From Pseudomonas putida S13.1.2 (GTDB lineage Bacteria; Pseudomonadota; Gammaproteobacteria; Pseudomonadales; Pseudomonadaceae): DNA of 64,000 bases. The notes under the pieces were generated by a model that searched no databases, had not been told where the DNA came from, and saw only the letters and a list, made by a program, of their open reading frames with translations. The position numbers and the translations under genes are program-made. Of the stretch, positions 27,340 through 35,694 are shown piece after piece (position 1 is the first letter of the stretch; every line of letters begins with the position of its first letter). Where the stretch lies: positions 930,001 to 994,000 of the forward strand of contig NZ_CP010979.1 in NCBI RefSeq assembly GCF_000498395.2, read 5' to 3'.

Positions 27340-27495
27340 GCTGCAGCTTCCAGATAACCAGCATCGAATGGGATTTCGGATACCTGGATACCGCAGCCGG
27401 GTGAGGTGACCTGAGGCTGAAGGAGGTATTAGGTTCCTTTGCCTCCGCCAGTCAGGGGTCGGTCTGGTGAGAACATATCTCTATGAAAAAACGTT

Positions 27496-27544
27496 TTGAA
27501 ATACTTTTTGCGTCTAAGCTAATATTATTAATATGAATTAATAA
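27496..27544. promoter_or_regulatory. AT-rich upstream region with inverted repeat and a shared 12-mer
   Basis: TTATTAAT and ATTAATAA flank ATGA at 27525-27544. Just downstream in the direction of the TonB receptor gene lies TTGAAATACTTT (27496-27507), which also occurs at 20337-20348 upstream of the DHA2 gene. This lies in the 391-bp gap 27340-27730, about 160-205 bases ahead of the receptor start. It is a candidate operator or promoter zone. Confidence 0.4.
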
Positions 27545-27641
27545 AAATGCTTAAAATTCAATAAATGCATTTTATGGTTGATGTAGAGGTGGTTTTTCAG
27601 GCGCCGAGTGGTCAGTCGGACTAAACCTCCACATCCACGAA

Positions 27642-27687
27642 ATACGTGCACGGTAGCGACCGCGTGCGGTCGCTACCGTGCGCGTAT
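27642..27687. terminator. Long hairpin downstream of ferR
   Basis: A perfect 16-bp inverted repeat (27648-27663 with 27666-27681) has a 2-base loop. It is extended by five more pairs at each end with one G-T wobble. It begins about 50 bases after the ferR stop on the minus strand. No clear T-tract follows in that direction, so it may be a transcript-end or stabilising hairpin, or a protein site. Confidence 0.45.
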
Positions 27688-27730
27688 GTGGTGCGGTCTT
27701 GTAGGCTTCGTCGACCCCTGCGCCTGAGCG

Positions 27731-28201
27731 TCACTCCAGGTAAATCTTGGTCAACAACCGCAACAACTGGTCCCGCTCCTCATCATCCAGCGCCGAGGTC
27801 GCCTCGCGGTCGCTGTCCTTGGCGATCTGCTTCAGTTCCTTGAGCAGCGCTTCTCCCGCCTTGCTCAAGAAGATTCCGTAAGACCGCTTGTCCGGCTTGC
27901 ACCGCACGCGCACGGCCAAGGCCCGTTCTTCCAGCTTGTTCAGCAGGGGCACCACCTGCGGTGGCTCGATCGCCAACGACCGCGCCAGGTCCGCCTGCAT
28001 CAACCCAGGGTTCTGCTCGATCACCGCCAGCGCCGAAAACTGCGCCGGGCGCAGGTCGTGTGCCGAAAGCCGGCCAATAAGGTTCTGAAACAGCTTCAAT
28101 TGGGCGCGGCGCAGGGCGTAGCCGATCAAGTCCTCAAGTACCCCATCCGCAGCTGCAGCGGGCATGGAAGCGGTTTCGGTAGTGCGGGCAGACCTTGCCA
28201 T
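27731..28201 (-). CDS. ferR: MarR-family regulator of hydroxycinnamate catabolism
   Basis: A 156-residue winged-helix repressor. The MarR core is seen in LRPAQFSALAVIEQNPGLMQ and in the recognition region LAIEPPQVVPLLNKLEERA. It is divergent from ech, the first gene of the ferulate cluster. This matches FerR of fluorescent pseudomonads, which represses the cluster until feruloyl-CoA or coumaroyl-CoA binds. A symmetric site overlaps the likely ech promoter. Confidence 0.85.
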   Translation of the reverse strand: MARSARTTETASMPAAAADGVLEDLIGYALRRAQLKLFQNLIGRLSAHDLRPAQFSALAVIEQNPGLMQADLARSLAIEPPQVVPLLNKLEERALAVRVRCKPDKRSYGIFLSKAGEALLKELKQIAKDSDREATSALDDEERDQLLRLLTKIYLE

Positions 28202-28328
28202 GGGGGTACAGGCTCCTGGCTCATGGATAAGAAAGTTACTCAGTCTGCCTGCCTTGGTGAAATCCGGCTAGGGGAGTGACTGGCAAATAACCGCCACACC
28301 GGCAGCGGTGGAAAGATAATTTTCATAA

Positions 28329-28364
28329 TAGTTAATTGACATAACTAATTGGCTCGCTTAGCTT
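28329..28364 (+). promoter_or_regulatory. ech promoter overlapped by candidate FerR operator
   Basis: A perfect -35 TTGACA at 28336-28341 is followed 17 bases later by TAGCTT at 28359-28364 as a weak -10. The inverted repeat TAGTTA-N7-TAACTA (28329-28347) covers the -35 box, so a bound MarR dimer would block RNA polymerase. The start codon of ech is about 30 bases after the predicted transcription start. Confidence 0.55.
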
Positions 28365-28400
28365 GGTGTTCACCACCTCGAACAACAAGAGTGCAGAACC

Positions 28401-29231
28401 ATGAGCAAATACGAAGGCCGCTGGGCTACCGTGAAGGTCGAACTGGAGTCGGGCATTGCCTGGGTCACCCTCAACCGCCCGGAAAAGCGCAATGCAATGA
28501 GCCCCACGCTGAACCGGGAAATGGTCGACGTGCTGGAAACCCTGGAACAGGACAGCGACGCCGGGGTGCTGGTGTTGACCGGCGCAGGTGAGTCGTGGAC
28601 TGCAGGCATGGACCTGAAGGAATACTTCCGTGAGGTGGACGCCGGCCCGGAAATCCTGCAAGAAAAAATCCGCCGCGATGCCTCGCAATGGCAATGGAGG
28701 CTGTTGCGCATGTACGCCAAGCCGACTATCGCCATGGTCAACGGCTGGTGCTTTGGCGGCGGCTTCAGCCCGCTGGTGGCCTGCGACCTGGCCATCTGTG
28801 CCGACGAGGCTACCTTCGGCCTGTCGGAAATCAACTGGGGCATCCCGCCGGGCAACCTGGTCAGCAAAGCCATGGCCGATACCGTTGGCCACCGCCAGTC
28901 GCTGTACTACATCATGACCGGCAAGACCTTTGGTGGGCCCAAGGCCGCCGAGATGGGGCTGGTTAACGAAAGCGTGCCGCTGGCGCAATTGCGTGACGTT
29001 ACCCGCGAACTGGCGCTCAACCTGCTGGAAAAGAACCCGGTGGTGCTGCGTGCGGCCAAGAACGGTTTCAAGCGCTGCCGCGAACTGACCTGGGAGCAGA
29101 ACGAAGACTACCTGTACGCCAAGCTCGACCAGTCCCGTCTGCTGGACACCGAAGGTGGGCGAGAGCAGGGCATGAAGCAGTTCCTCGACGACAAGAGCAT
29201 CAAGCCAGGCTTGCAGGCCTACAAGCGTTGA
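28401..29231 (+). CDS. ech: Hydroxycinnamoyl-CoA hydratase-lyase (feruloyl-CoA hydratase/aldolase)
   Basis: A 276-residue crotonase-fold enzyme that turns feruloyl-, caffeoyl- or p-coumaroyl-CoA into the aromatic aldehyde and acetyl-CoA. Residues known from the P. fluorescens enzyme fall at the same numbers here: E143 (SEINWG), S123 (GGGFSP), Y239 (DYLYA), with the oxyanion hole at M70 and G120. It is the first gene of the catabolic operon and is divergent from ferR. Confidence 0.96.
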   Translation: MSKYEGRWATVKVELESGIAWVTLNRPEKRNAMSPTLNREMVDVLETLEQDSDAGVLVLTGAGESWTAGMDLKEYFREVDAGPEILQEKIRRDASQWQWRLLRMYAKPTIAMVNGWCFGGGFSPLVACDLAICADEATFGLSEINWGIPPGNLVSKAMADTVGHRQSLYYIMTGKTFGGPKAAEMGLVNESVPLAQLRDVTRELALNLLEKNPVVLRAAKNGFKRCRELTWEQNEDYLYAKLDQSRLLDTEGGREQGMKQFLDDKSIKPGLQAYKR

Positions 29232-29240
29232 GTTCAAGCG

Positions 29241-29265
29241 GGCTGGGCCATTACCGGCCACAGCC
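29241..29265 (+). other. Intercistronic hairpin between ech and vdh
   Basis: GGCTGGGCC and GGCCACAGCC can pair around ATTACC with one bulge, directly after the ech stop. There is no T-tract, so it is more likely an mRNA-stability element than a terminator. Confidence 0.3.
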
Positions 29266-29304
29266 TGCAGGTATTCCCTATAAGTACAAAAAAGAGGAAT
29301 AAGC

Positions 29305-30753
29305 ATGTTGCAGGTGCCTTTGCTGATAGGCGGGCGGTCGTGCCCCGCCAGCGATGGACGTACCTTCGAGCGGCGCAACCCGGTCACCGGTGAAGGGGTG
29401 TCGCAAGCCGCCGCTGCCACGCTGGCCGATGCCGATGCGGCGGTGGCCGCTGCCAGTGCAGCGTTCCCGGCCTGGGCCGCCTTGGCGCCCGGCGAGCGTC
29501 GCAGCCGTTTGCTGGCCGGTGCAGACTTGCTGCAGGCGCGGGCAAACGAGTTTATCGCGGTGGCGGGTGAGACCGGGGCCATGGCCAACTGGTATGGCTT
29601 CAATGTGAAACTGGCCGCCAATATGCTGCGCGAAGCCGCAGCCATGACCACGCAGATTACCGGTGAAGTCATCCCTTCGGATGTACCTGGCAGTTTCGCC
29701 ATGGCCTTGCGCGCGCCCTGTGGCGTGGTGCTGGGCATCGCGCCCTGGAACGCCCCGGTCATCCTGGCTACCCGGGCCATCGCCATGCCGCTGGCCTGCG
29801 GCAACACGGTGGTGCTCAAGGCTTCGGAACTGAGCCCGGCAGCGCACCGGCTGATCGGCCAGGTGCTGCACGATGCAGGCCTGGGCGACGGCGTGGTCAA
29901 CGTGATCAGCAATGCCCCGCAAGACGCCCCGGCCATCGTCGAGCGGCTGATCGCCAACCCGGCCGTGCGCCGTGTCAATTTCACGGGTTCTACTCATGTC
30001 GGGCGCATTGTCGGTGAGCTGGCCGCCCGGCACCTCAAACCAGCTTTGCTGGAGTTGGGCGGCAAAGCCCCGTTGCTGGTACTGGACGACGCTGACCTGG
30101 ATGCAACCGTCGAAGCTGCGGCGTTTGGCGCCTACTTCAACCAAGGGCAGATCTGCATGTCCACGGAGCGGCTGGTGGTGGACAGCCGCATCGCCGACGC
30201 CTTTGTCGACAAGCTGGCGGTGAAGGTGGCCGGGCTGCGCGCCGGCGACCCGCTGGCCAGCACATCAGTGCTCGGCTCGCTGGTCAGCGGCGCGGCCGGT
30301 GAGCGCATCAAGGCGTTGATCGATGATGCCGTGGCCAAGGGCGCACGCCTGGTATGTGGCGGCCAGCTGGATGGCAGCATCCTGCAGCCGACCCTGCTCG
30401 ACCACGTCGATAGCAGCATGCACCTGTACCGCGAGGAGTCCTTCGGGCCGGTGGCGGTGGTGTTGCGCGCCGAGGGTGACGAAGCCTTGCTGAAGCTGGC
30501 CAACGACTCTGAATTCGGCCTGTCGTCGGCCATCTTCAGTCGCGACACCAGCCGTGCGCTGGCCTTGGCCCAGCGGGTGGAGTCGGGCATCTGCCATATC
30601 AATGGCCCGACCGTGCACGACGAGGCGCAGATGCCGTTTGGCGGGGTCAAGTCGAGTGGCTACGGCAGCTTCGGCAGCCGCACGGCCATCGATCAGTTCA
30701 CCCAGCTGCGCTGGGTCACCCTGCAGCATGGCCCGCGGCATTACCCCATCTGA
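29305..30753 (+). CDS. vdh: Vanillin dehydrogenase
   Basis: A 482-residue NAD-dependent aldehyde dehydrogenase that oxidises vanillin or 4-hydroxybenzaldehyde from the Ech reaction to vanillate or 4-hydroxybenzoate. Catalytic residues are visible: N149 (APWNAP), E250 (LELGGK) and C284 (QGQICMS). AGAGGA lies ahead of the ATG. Its position between ech and fcs matches the order in P. putida. Confidence 0.95.
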   Translation: MLQVPLLIGGRSCPASDGRTFERRNPVTGEGVSQAAAATLADADAAVAAASAAFPAWAALAPGERRSRLLAGADLLQARANEFIAVAGETGAMANWYGFNVKLAANMLREAAAMTTQITGEVIPSDVPGSFAMALRAPCGVVLGIAPWNAPVILATRAIAMPLACGNTVVLKASELSPAAHRLIGQVLHDAGLGDGVVNVISNAPQDAPAIVERLIANPAVRRVNFTGSTHVGRIVGELAARHLKPALLELGGKAPLLVLDDADLDATVEAAAFGAYFNQGQICMSTERLVVDSRIADAFVDKLAVKVAGLRAGDPLASTSVLGSLVSGAAGERIKALIDDAVAKGARLVCGGQLDGSILQPTLLDHVDSSMHLYREESFGPVAVVLRAEGDEALLKLANDSEFGLSSAIFSRDTSRALALAQRVESGICHINGPTVHDEAQMPFGGVKSSGYGSFGSRTAIDQFTQLRWVTLQHGPRHYPI

Positions 30754-30827
30754 GCAACACGCAATTGGCCGCCACCGGCAGCGCCGGGCGGCGGCAGGAT
30801 GTAAAACAAGAACAAGGAGCAACCTGC

Positions 30828-32711
30828 GTGAATACCGAAGCCCGCTTACGGTCGTCCGACCCTGGCCAATGCCCGCCCTACCGGCAGGTGTCCATCGGGC
30901 ACCCTCAGGTGCAGGTCAGTGAAGCCGACGGCATCCTGCGCATGCAGCCGGTCGAGCCCCTGGCACCGCTGCCTGCGCGTTTGCTCGACCGGCTGCTGCA
31001 CTGGGCGCAGATGCGCCCTGATACTGTGTTTATTGCAGCGCGTGAGCCTGACGGTGCCTGGCGTGAAATCACCTATGCGCAAATGCTCAGCCAGGTGCGC
31101 ACCATTGCAACCCACCTGCTGGGCTTTGGCCTGAGCGCCGAGCGGCCGCTGGCGCTGTTTTCCGGCAATGACATCGAGCATCTGCAGATTGCGCTTGGCG
31201 CCATGTATGCCGGCATCCCGTATTGCCCGGTATCGCCGGCTTATGCACTGCTGTCGCAGGATTTTGCCAAGCTGCGGCATGTGTGCCAGGTGTTGACCCC
31301 CGGCCTGGTGTTCACCACCGATACTCAGCCGTTTTTGCGCGCCTTCGATGCCGTGCTTGATGCGTCGGTACCCGTGGTCAGCATGCGCGGCGAAGCACCG
31401 GGGCGTGGGCACTTGAGCTTCGACAGCCTGCTGCAACCCTGCGACACCGCTGCTGGCGATGCAGCGTTTGCCGCAACGGGGCCCGACACCATCGCCAAGT
31501 TCCTCTTTACGTCGGGCTCCACCAAACTGCCCAAGGCGGTGATCACTACTCAGCGCATGCTCTGCGCAAACCAGCAGATGTTGCTGCAAACCTTCCCGGT
31601 GTTCGCCGAAGAGCCGCCGGTGCTGGTGGACTGGCTGCCCTGGAACCACACCTTTGGCGGCAGCCACAACCTTGGCATCGTGCTGTACAACGGTGGCAGC
31701 TTCTACCTGGACGCGGGCAAACCCACCCCGCAAGGCTTCGGCGAAACCTTGCGCAACCTGCGCGAAATCTCGCCAACGGCCTACCTGACCGTGCCCAAGG
31801 GCTGGGAAGAACTGGCCAAGGCACTGGAGCAGGACGCCCAGTTGCGTGATGTGTTTTTCGCCCGCATCAAGCTATTTTTCTTCGCCGCAGCGGGCCTGTC
31901 GCAAAGCGTGTGGGACCGCCTGGACCGCATCGCCGAGCAGCACTGTGGCGAGCGCATCCGCATGATGGCTGGCCTGGGTATGACCGAAGCGGCGCCGTCC
32001 TGCACCTTCACCACCGGGCCGTTGTCGATGGCCGGTTATGTGGGGCTGCCGGCGCCGGGTTGCGAAGTGAAGCTGGTACCCCAGGCCGACAAGCTGGAGG
32101 CGCGCTTCCGTGGCCCGCACATCATGCCGGGGTACTGGCGTTCGCCGCAGCAAACCGCCGAGGCCTTTGACGAGGAGGGGTTCTACTGCTCGGGCGATGC
32201 ACTGAAGCTGGCCAATCTGCAGCAGCCCGAACAGGGCCTGATGTTCGATGGCCGTATCGCCGAGGACTTCAAGTTGTCGTCCGGGGTATTCGTCAGTGTC
32301 GGCCCGCTGCGTAACCGTGCGGTGCTGGAAGGCTCGCCCTATGTGCAGGACATTGTGGTAACCGCGCCGGACCGCGAATGCCTGGGGCTGCTGGTGTTCC
32401 CGCGCTTGCCCGAGTGCCGGGCACTCGCTGGCCTGCCGGCCGATGCCAGTGATGCCGAGGTGCTGGGCAGCGACACGGTGCGCAACTGGTTTGCCGCCTG
32501 GCTGGCGCGCCTTAACCGTGACGCCCAGGGCAACGCCAGCCGCATCGAGTGGCTGGCGCTACTGGAAGAGCCGCCGTCGATCGACGCGGGCGAAATTACC
32601 GACAAGGGTTCGATCAACCAGCGTGCGGTGCTGCAGCGGCGGGCCGCGCAGGTAGACGCACTGTACCGCCGTGAAGGCCCGACCCAGCTGCACGCGCAGG
32701 GGCGGCCATGA
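30828..32711 (+). CDS. fcs: Feruloyl-CoA synthetase
   Basis: A 627-residue acyl-CoA ligase that activates ferulate, p-coumarate or caffeate with ATP and CoA. The P-loop-like A3 motif is TSGSTKLPK near residue 225, with later ANL motifs including the GYWRSPQQTAEAFDEEGFY region. The start is GTG 30828, with AAGGAGC upstream; the frame continues to 30765 without a ribosome site. Its stop overlaps the start of the thiolase gene (ATGA). Confidence 0.93.
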   Translation: MNTEARLRSSDPGQCPPYRQVSIGHPQVQVSEADGILRMQPVEPLAPLPARLLDRLLHWAQMRPDTVFIAAREPDGAWREITYAQMLSQVRTIATHLLGFGLSAERPLALFSGNDIEHLQIALGAMYAGIPYCPVSPAYALLSQDFAKLRHVCQVLTPGLVFTTDTQPFLRAFDAVLDASVPVVSMRGEAPGRGHLSFDSLLQPCDTAAGDAAFAATGPDTIAKFLFTSGSTKLPKAVITTQRMLCANQQMLLQTFPVFAEEPPVLVDWLPWNHTFGGSHNLGIVLYNGGSFYLDAGKPTPQGFGETLRNLREISPTAYLTVPKGWEELAKALEQDAQLRDVFFARIKLFFFAAAGLSQSVWDRLDRIAEQHCGERIRMMAGLGMTEAAPSCTFTTGPLSMAGYVGLPAPGCEVKLVPQADKLEARFRGPHIMPGYWRSPQQTAEAFDEEGFYCSGDALKLANLQQPEQGLMFDGRIAEDFKLSSGVFVSVGPLRNRAVLEGSPYVQDIVVTAPDRECLGLLVFPRLPECRALAGLPADASDAEVLGSDTVRNWFAAWLARLNRDAQGNASRIEWLALLEEPPSIDAGEITDKGSINQRAVLQRRAAQVDALYRREGPTQLHAQGRP

Positions 32712-33949
32712 GCAGCGCCGGCCTGTGCACAACGTTCGATGACGCGGCCATTGTGGATATGGTGCGCACCCCCTGGGTAGACCTGGGCGGCGCACTGTCC
32801 GCTGTGTCGCCCATCGACCTCGGCATCAAGGCCGGGCGCGAGGTACTGGCACGGGCCGGCATCGCCCCGCAGGCGGTGGACAGCGTGCTCGCCGGCAGCA
32901 TGGCCCAGGCCAGTTTCGATGCCTACTTCTTGCCGCGCCATGTAGGGTTGTACTGCGGTGTGCCGCAGGCCGTCCCGGCGCTGGCGGTGCAGCGTATCTG
33001 CGGCACCGGGCTTGAACTGTTGCGCCAGGCTGGCGAGCAGTTGCGCAGTGGCGCCCAGCAGGTGCTGTGCGTGGGCGCCGAGTCGATGTCGCGCAACCCG
33101 ATTGCGGCCTACGAACACCGAAGCGGTTTTCGGCTGGGTGCGCCGGTCGGGTTCAAGGACTTTCTCTGGGAGGCGCTGTACGACCCCGCTGCCGGCGTGG
33201 ACATGATCGGTACTGCGGACAACCTGGCGCGTGAATACGGCCTGCACCGTGAATGCGTGGATGCCTGGGCCTTGCGCAGCCACCAGCGCGCCTTGCACGC
33301 CCAGCAGCAGGGCTGGTTCGATGAGGAAATCGTCGGCGTCACGGCGCAGGCATTCGACGTTGAAGGCTGCCTGCCACGCGGCATCGACTTGCCGCGTGGC
33401 GTGAGCGAAGTCAGCCGGGACAGCCATCCACGGCCTACCGATGCTGCAGCGTTGGCCCGGCTGCGTGCCGTGCACCGTGACGGCGTACAAACGGCGGGCA
33501 ACAGTTGTGCAGTGGTCGATGGCGCCGCCGCAGCGGTGGTAGCGCGCTCCTCAGCCTGTACCCGGCCGCCGTTGGCGCGCTTGCTGATGGCCACGGCGGT
33601 TGGCGTGTCGCCGCACACCATGGGCATCGGGCCCGCTCCGGCCATCGCGTTGCTGCTGGAACGCAGCGGCCTGCGCCTGGAACAGATCGACCGTTTCGAA
33701 ATCAACGAGGCCCAGGCTGCCCAGGTGCTGGCCGTGGCCCGGGCGCTGCAGCTCGATGTGGAAAAGCTCAACGTTCAGGGTGGTGCCATTGCCCTGGGTC
33801 ACCCGCTGGCCGCCACCGGCCTGCGGCTGGTGCACACCCTGGCTCGGCAACTGCGCCGGGATGGCCTGCGCTACGGGATTGCCGCCGCCTGCATCGGCGG
33901 TGGCCAAGGCATGGCGCTGCTGATCGAAAACCCCCAATTCACGGTTTGA
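32708..33949 (+). CDS. aat: Beta-ketothiolase / acetyl-CoA acetyltransferase family protein
   Basis: A 413-residue thiolase. The nucleophilic Cys is C98 (RICGTG), the His motif is GGAIALGHPLAATG, and the second Cys motif is CIGGGQGMAL. The start overlaps the fcs stop by 4 bases. Genes of this kind in ferulate clusters were proposed to support a beta-oxidative side route for the CoA thioester; the Ech route is the main one, so the exact role is unsettled. Confidence 0.9.
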   Translation: MSSAGLCTTFDDAAIVDMVRTPWVDLGGALSAVSPIDLGIKAGREVLARAGIAPQAVDSVLAGSMAQASFDAYFLPRHVGLYCGVPQAVPALAVQRICGTGLELLRQAGEQLRSGAQQVLCVGAESMSRNPIAAYEHRSGFRLGAPVGFKDFLWEALYDPAAGVDMIGTADNLAREYGLHRECVDAWALRSHQRALHAQQQGWFDEEIVGVTAQAFDVEGCLPRGIDLPRGVSEVSRDSHPRPTDAAALARLRAVHRDGVQTAGNSCAVVDGAAAAVVARSSACTRPPLARLLMATAVGVSPHTMGIGPAPAIALLLERSGLRLEQIDRFEINEAQAAQVLAVARALQLDVEKLNVQGGAIALGHPLAATGLRLVHTLARQLRRDGLRYGIAAACIGGGQGMALLIENPQFTV

Positions 33950-33963
33950 ACGCGAGGTAGCCC

Positions 33964-35694
33964 ATGCCCTGGAAGGCGCCATTGGCGGACATGCAATTCG
34001 TGCTGCAACACTGGCTGGGGGCCGAGCAGGCCTGGCAGGCAATGCCTCCCTATGCAGATATCGATCTCGACCTGGCCACTCAGGTGCTGGAAGAGGCCGC
34101 CCGCTTCAGTGAACAGGTGCTGGCCCCGCTGAATGCACCGGGCGATCGCCAAGGCTGCCGCCTGCACGAAGGTAATGTGCGCACACCGGAGGGTTTCCCG
34201 GCGGCCTACCGTGCCTATGTCGAGGGTGGCTGGCCGGCGTTGGCCTGTGCCCCCGAGCTCGGCGGGCAAGGGCTGCCGATGGTGCTGGACGCTGCCTTGC
34301 AGGAAATGCTGTTCGCCAGCAATCATGCCTGGGCCATGTACACCGGCATCGCCCATGGCGCCTACCTGTGCCTGAAAACCCATGCGTCTGTCGAACTGCA
34401 GGCCCGTTATCTGCCGGGCATCGTCAGTGGCCAAACCCTGCCGACCATGTGCCTGACCGAACCTCAGGCCGGCAGTGACCTGGGCTTGCTGCGCTGTCGC
34501 GCCGACCCCTTGGGCGACGGCCGCTACGCCGTCACCGGCAACAAGTTGTTCATCTCGGGCGGCGACCACGACCTGACGCACGACATCGTGCATCTGGTGC
34601 TGGCGCGGCTAGCGGATGCACCGGCGGGCAGCCGTGGTTTGTCGCTGCTGCTGGTGCCGAAATGGCTGGACGATGGCCAGCGCAATGCCGTGCACTGCGA
34701 TGGCCTTGAGCACAAGCTGGGCATTCGTGGTAGCGCCACCTGCGCGCTGCGCTTCGAAGGGGCCAGCGGCTGGTTGGTGGGGCAGGCGCACGGTGGCCTG
34801 GCCGCCATGTTCGTGATGATGAACTCGGCCAGGCTGCATGTCGGCCTGCAGGGGCTGGCGCATGCGCAAGCGGCTTGGCAGTACGCCAGGGAATACGCTT
34901 TGGAGCGCCGGCAGATGAATGCACCGGGGCAGCCCAAGGGCGCTGCCGACCCCATTCACCTGCACCCTGCCATGCGCCGCATCTTGCTGGAGCTGCGTGT
35001 GCGCACCGAAGGCATGCGGGCCCTGGGCTACTGGGCAGCGCACTGGCTGGATATTGCCGATGCATCAGCTGACCTCGCACAACGGGCCAAGGCCTCGAAG
35101 CTGGCAGCGCTGTTGACGCCCATCCTCAAGGCCGTGTTCACCGACCTCGGTTTCAACCTGGCCAGCAAGGCGCTGCAGGTGTTCGGTGGGTATGGCTACA
35201 CCTGCGAGTTCGCCATCGAGCAAACGCTACGCGACAGCCGCATTGCGATGATCTACGAAGGCACCAACGAAGTGCAGGCCAACGACTTGCTGCTGCGAAA
35301 GGTGCTGGGTGATGGGGGCGAAGGCTTTGCGCTGCTGCTGGTCGAGCTGCGGCGGGAAACTGGCGCGGGCGAGGAGGGCGATGCGCTGCGCAGGGTTTGC
35401 GACACGCTGGAAGTGGTGCTTGCCAAGGTGCAGCTCAGCGCAGCAGAAGACCCAGAGTACCCGTACCGCGCTGCGGGCGACTTCCTGCAACTGTGCGGCA
35501 CAGCCTTGCAGGCCTATGCCTGGGCCCGCACGTGCCGCTGCATTCAGGCACTGCCTGTAGACGCGCCGCAGCGCCTGGAAAAGCAGGAAAGTGCCCGTTA
35601 CTTCTTGGACTACCTGCTGCCCGATTTCGACCGGCAGGTGGCGGCCATCGAAGCGGCCGCAGCACCCTTGCCGTTTATTCACGAACCGTTCTGA
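33964..35694 (+). CDS. acd: Acyl-CoA dehydrogenase of the hydroxycinnamate cluster
   Basis: A 576-residue FAD enzyme of the long (AidB/FadE-like) acyl-CoA dehydrogenase type. It has the MCLTEPQAGSDLG flavin-site motif and the catalytic-Glu region IYEGTNEVQAND. It begins 14 bp after the thiolase gene as the last gene of the operon. It is likely to act on dihydrohydroxycinnamoyl-CoA or related thioesters, feeding saturated side chains into the pathway; that substrate is inferred. Its 3' end overlaps the convergent FGE gene by 20 bp. Confidence 0.88.
   Translation: MPWKAPLADMQFVLQHWLGAEQAWQAMPPYADIDLDLATQVLEEAARFSEQVLAPLNAPGDRQGCRLHEGNVRTPEGFPAAYRAYVEGGWPALACAPELGGQGLPMVLDAALQEMLFASNHAWAMYTGIAHGAYLCLKTHASVELQARYLPGIVSGQTLPTMCLTEPQAGSDLGLLRCRADPLGDGRYAVTGNKLFISGGDHDLTHDIVHLVLARLADAPAGSRGLSLLLVPKWLDDGQRNAVHCDGLEHKLGIRGSATCALRFEGASGWLVGQAHGGLAAMFVMMNSARLHVGLQGLAHAQAAWQYAREYALERRQMNAPGQPKGAADPIHLHPAMRRILLELRVRTEGMRALGYWAAHWLDIADASADLAQRAKASKLAALLTPILKAVFTDLGFNLASKALQVFGGYGYTCEFAIEQTLRDSRIAMIYEGTNEVQANDLLLRKVLGDGGEGFALLLVELRRETGAGEEGDALRRVCDTLEVVLAKVQLSAAEDPEYPYRAAGDFLQLCGTALQAYAWARTCRCIQALPVDAPQRLEKQESARYFLDYLLPDFDRQVAAIEAAAAPLPFIHEPF

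Noticed and set aside
25159..27357. A 732-codon plus-strand open frame opposite the TonB receptor
   Set aside because: It mirrors the codon bias of the receptor gene on the other strand, lacks a ribosome site and has Val/Gly-rich low-complexity sequence. The receptor on the minus strand is clearly real.
28332..29984. A 550-codon minus-strand open frame across ech and vdh
   Set aside because: It is the antisense of two well-supported catabolic genes with exact catalytic residues; it has no family pattern.
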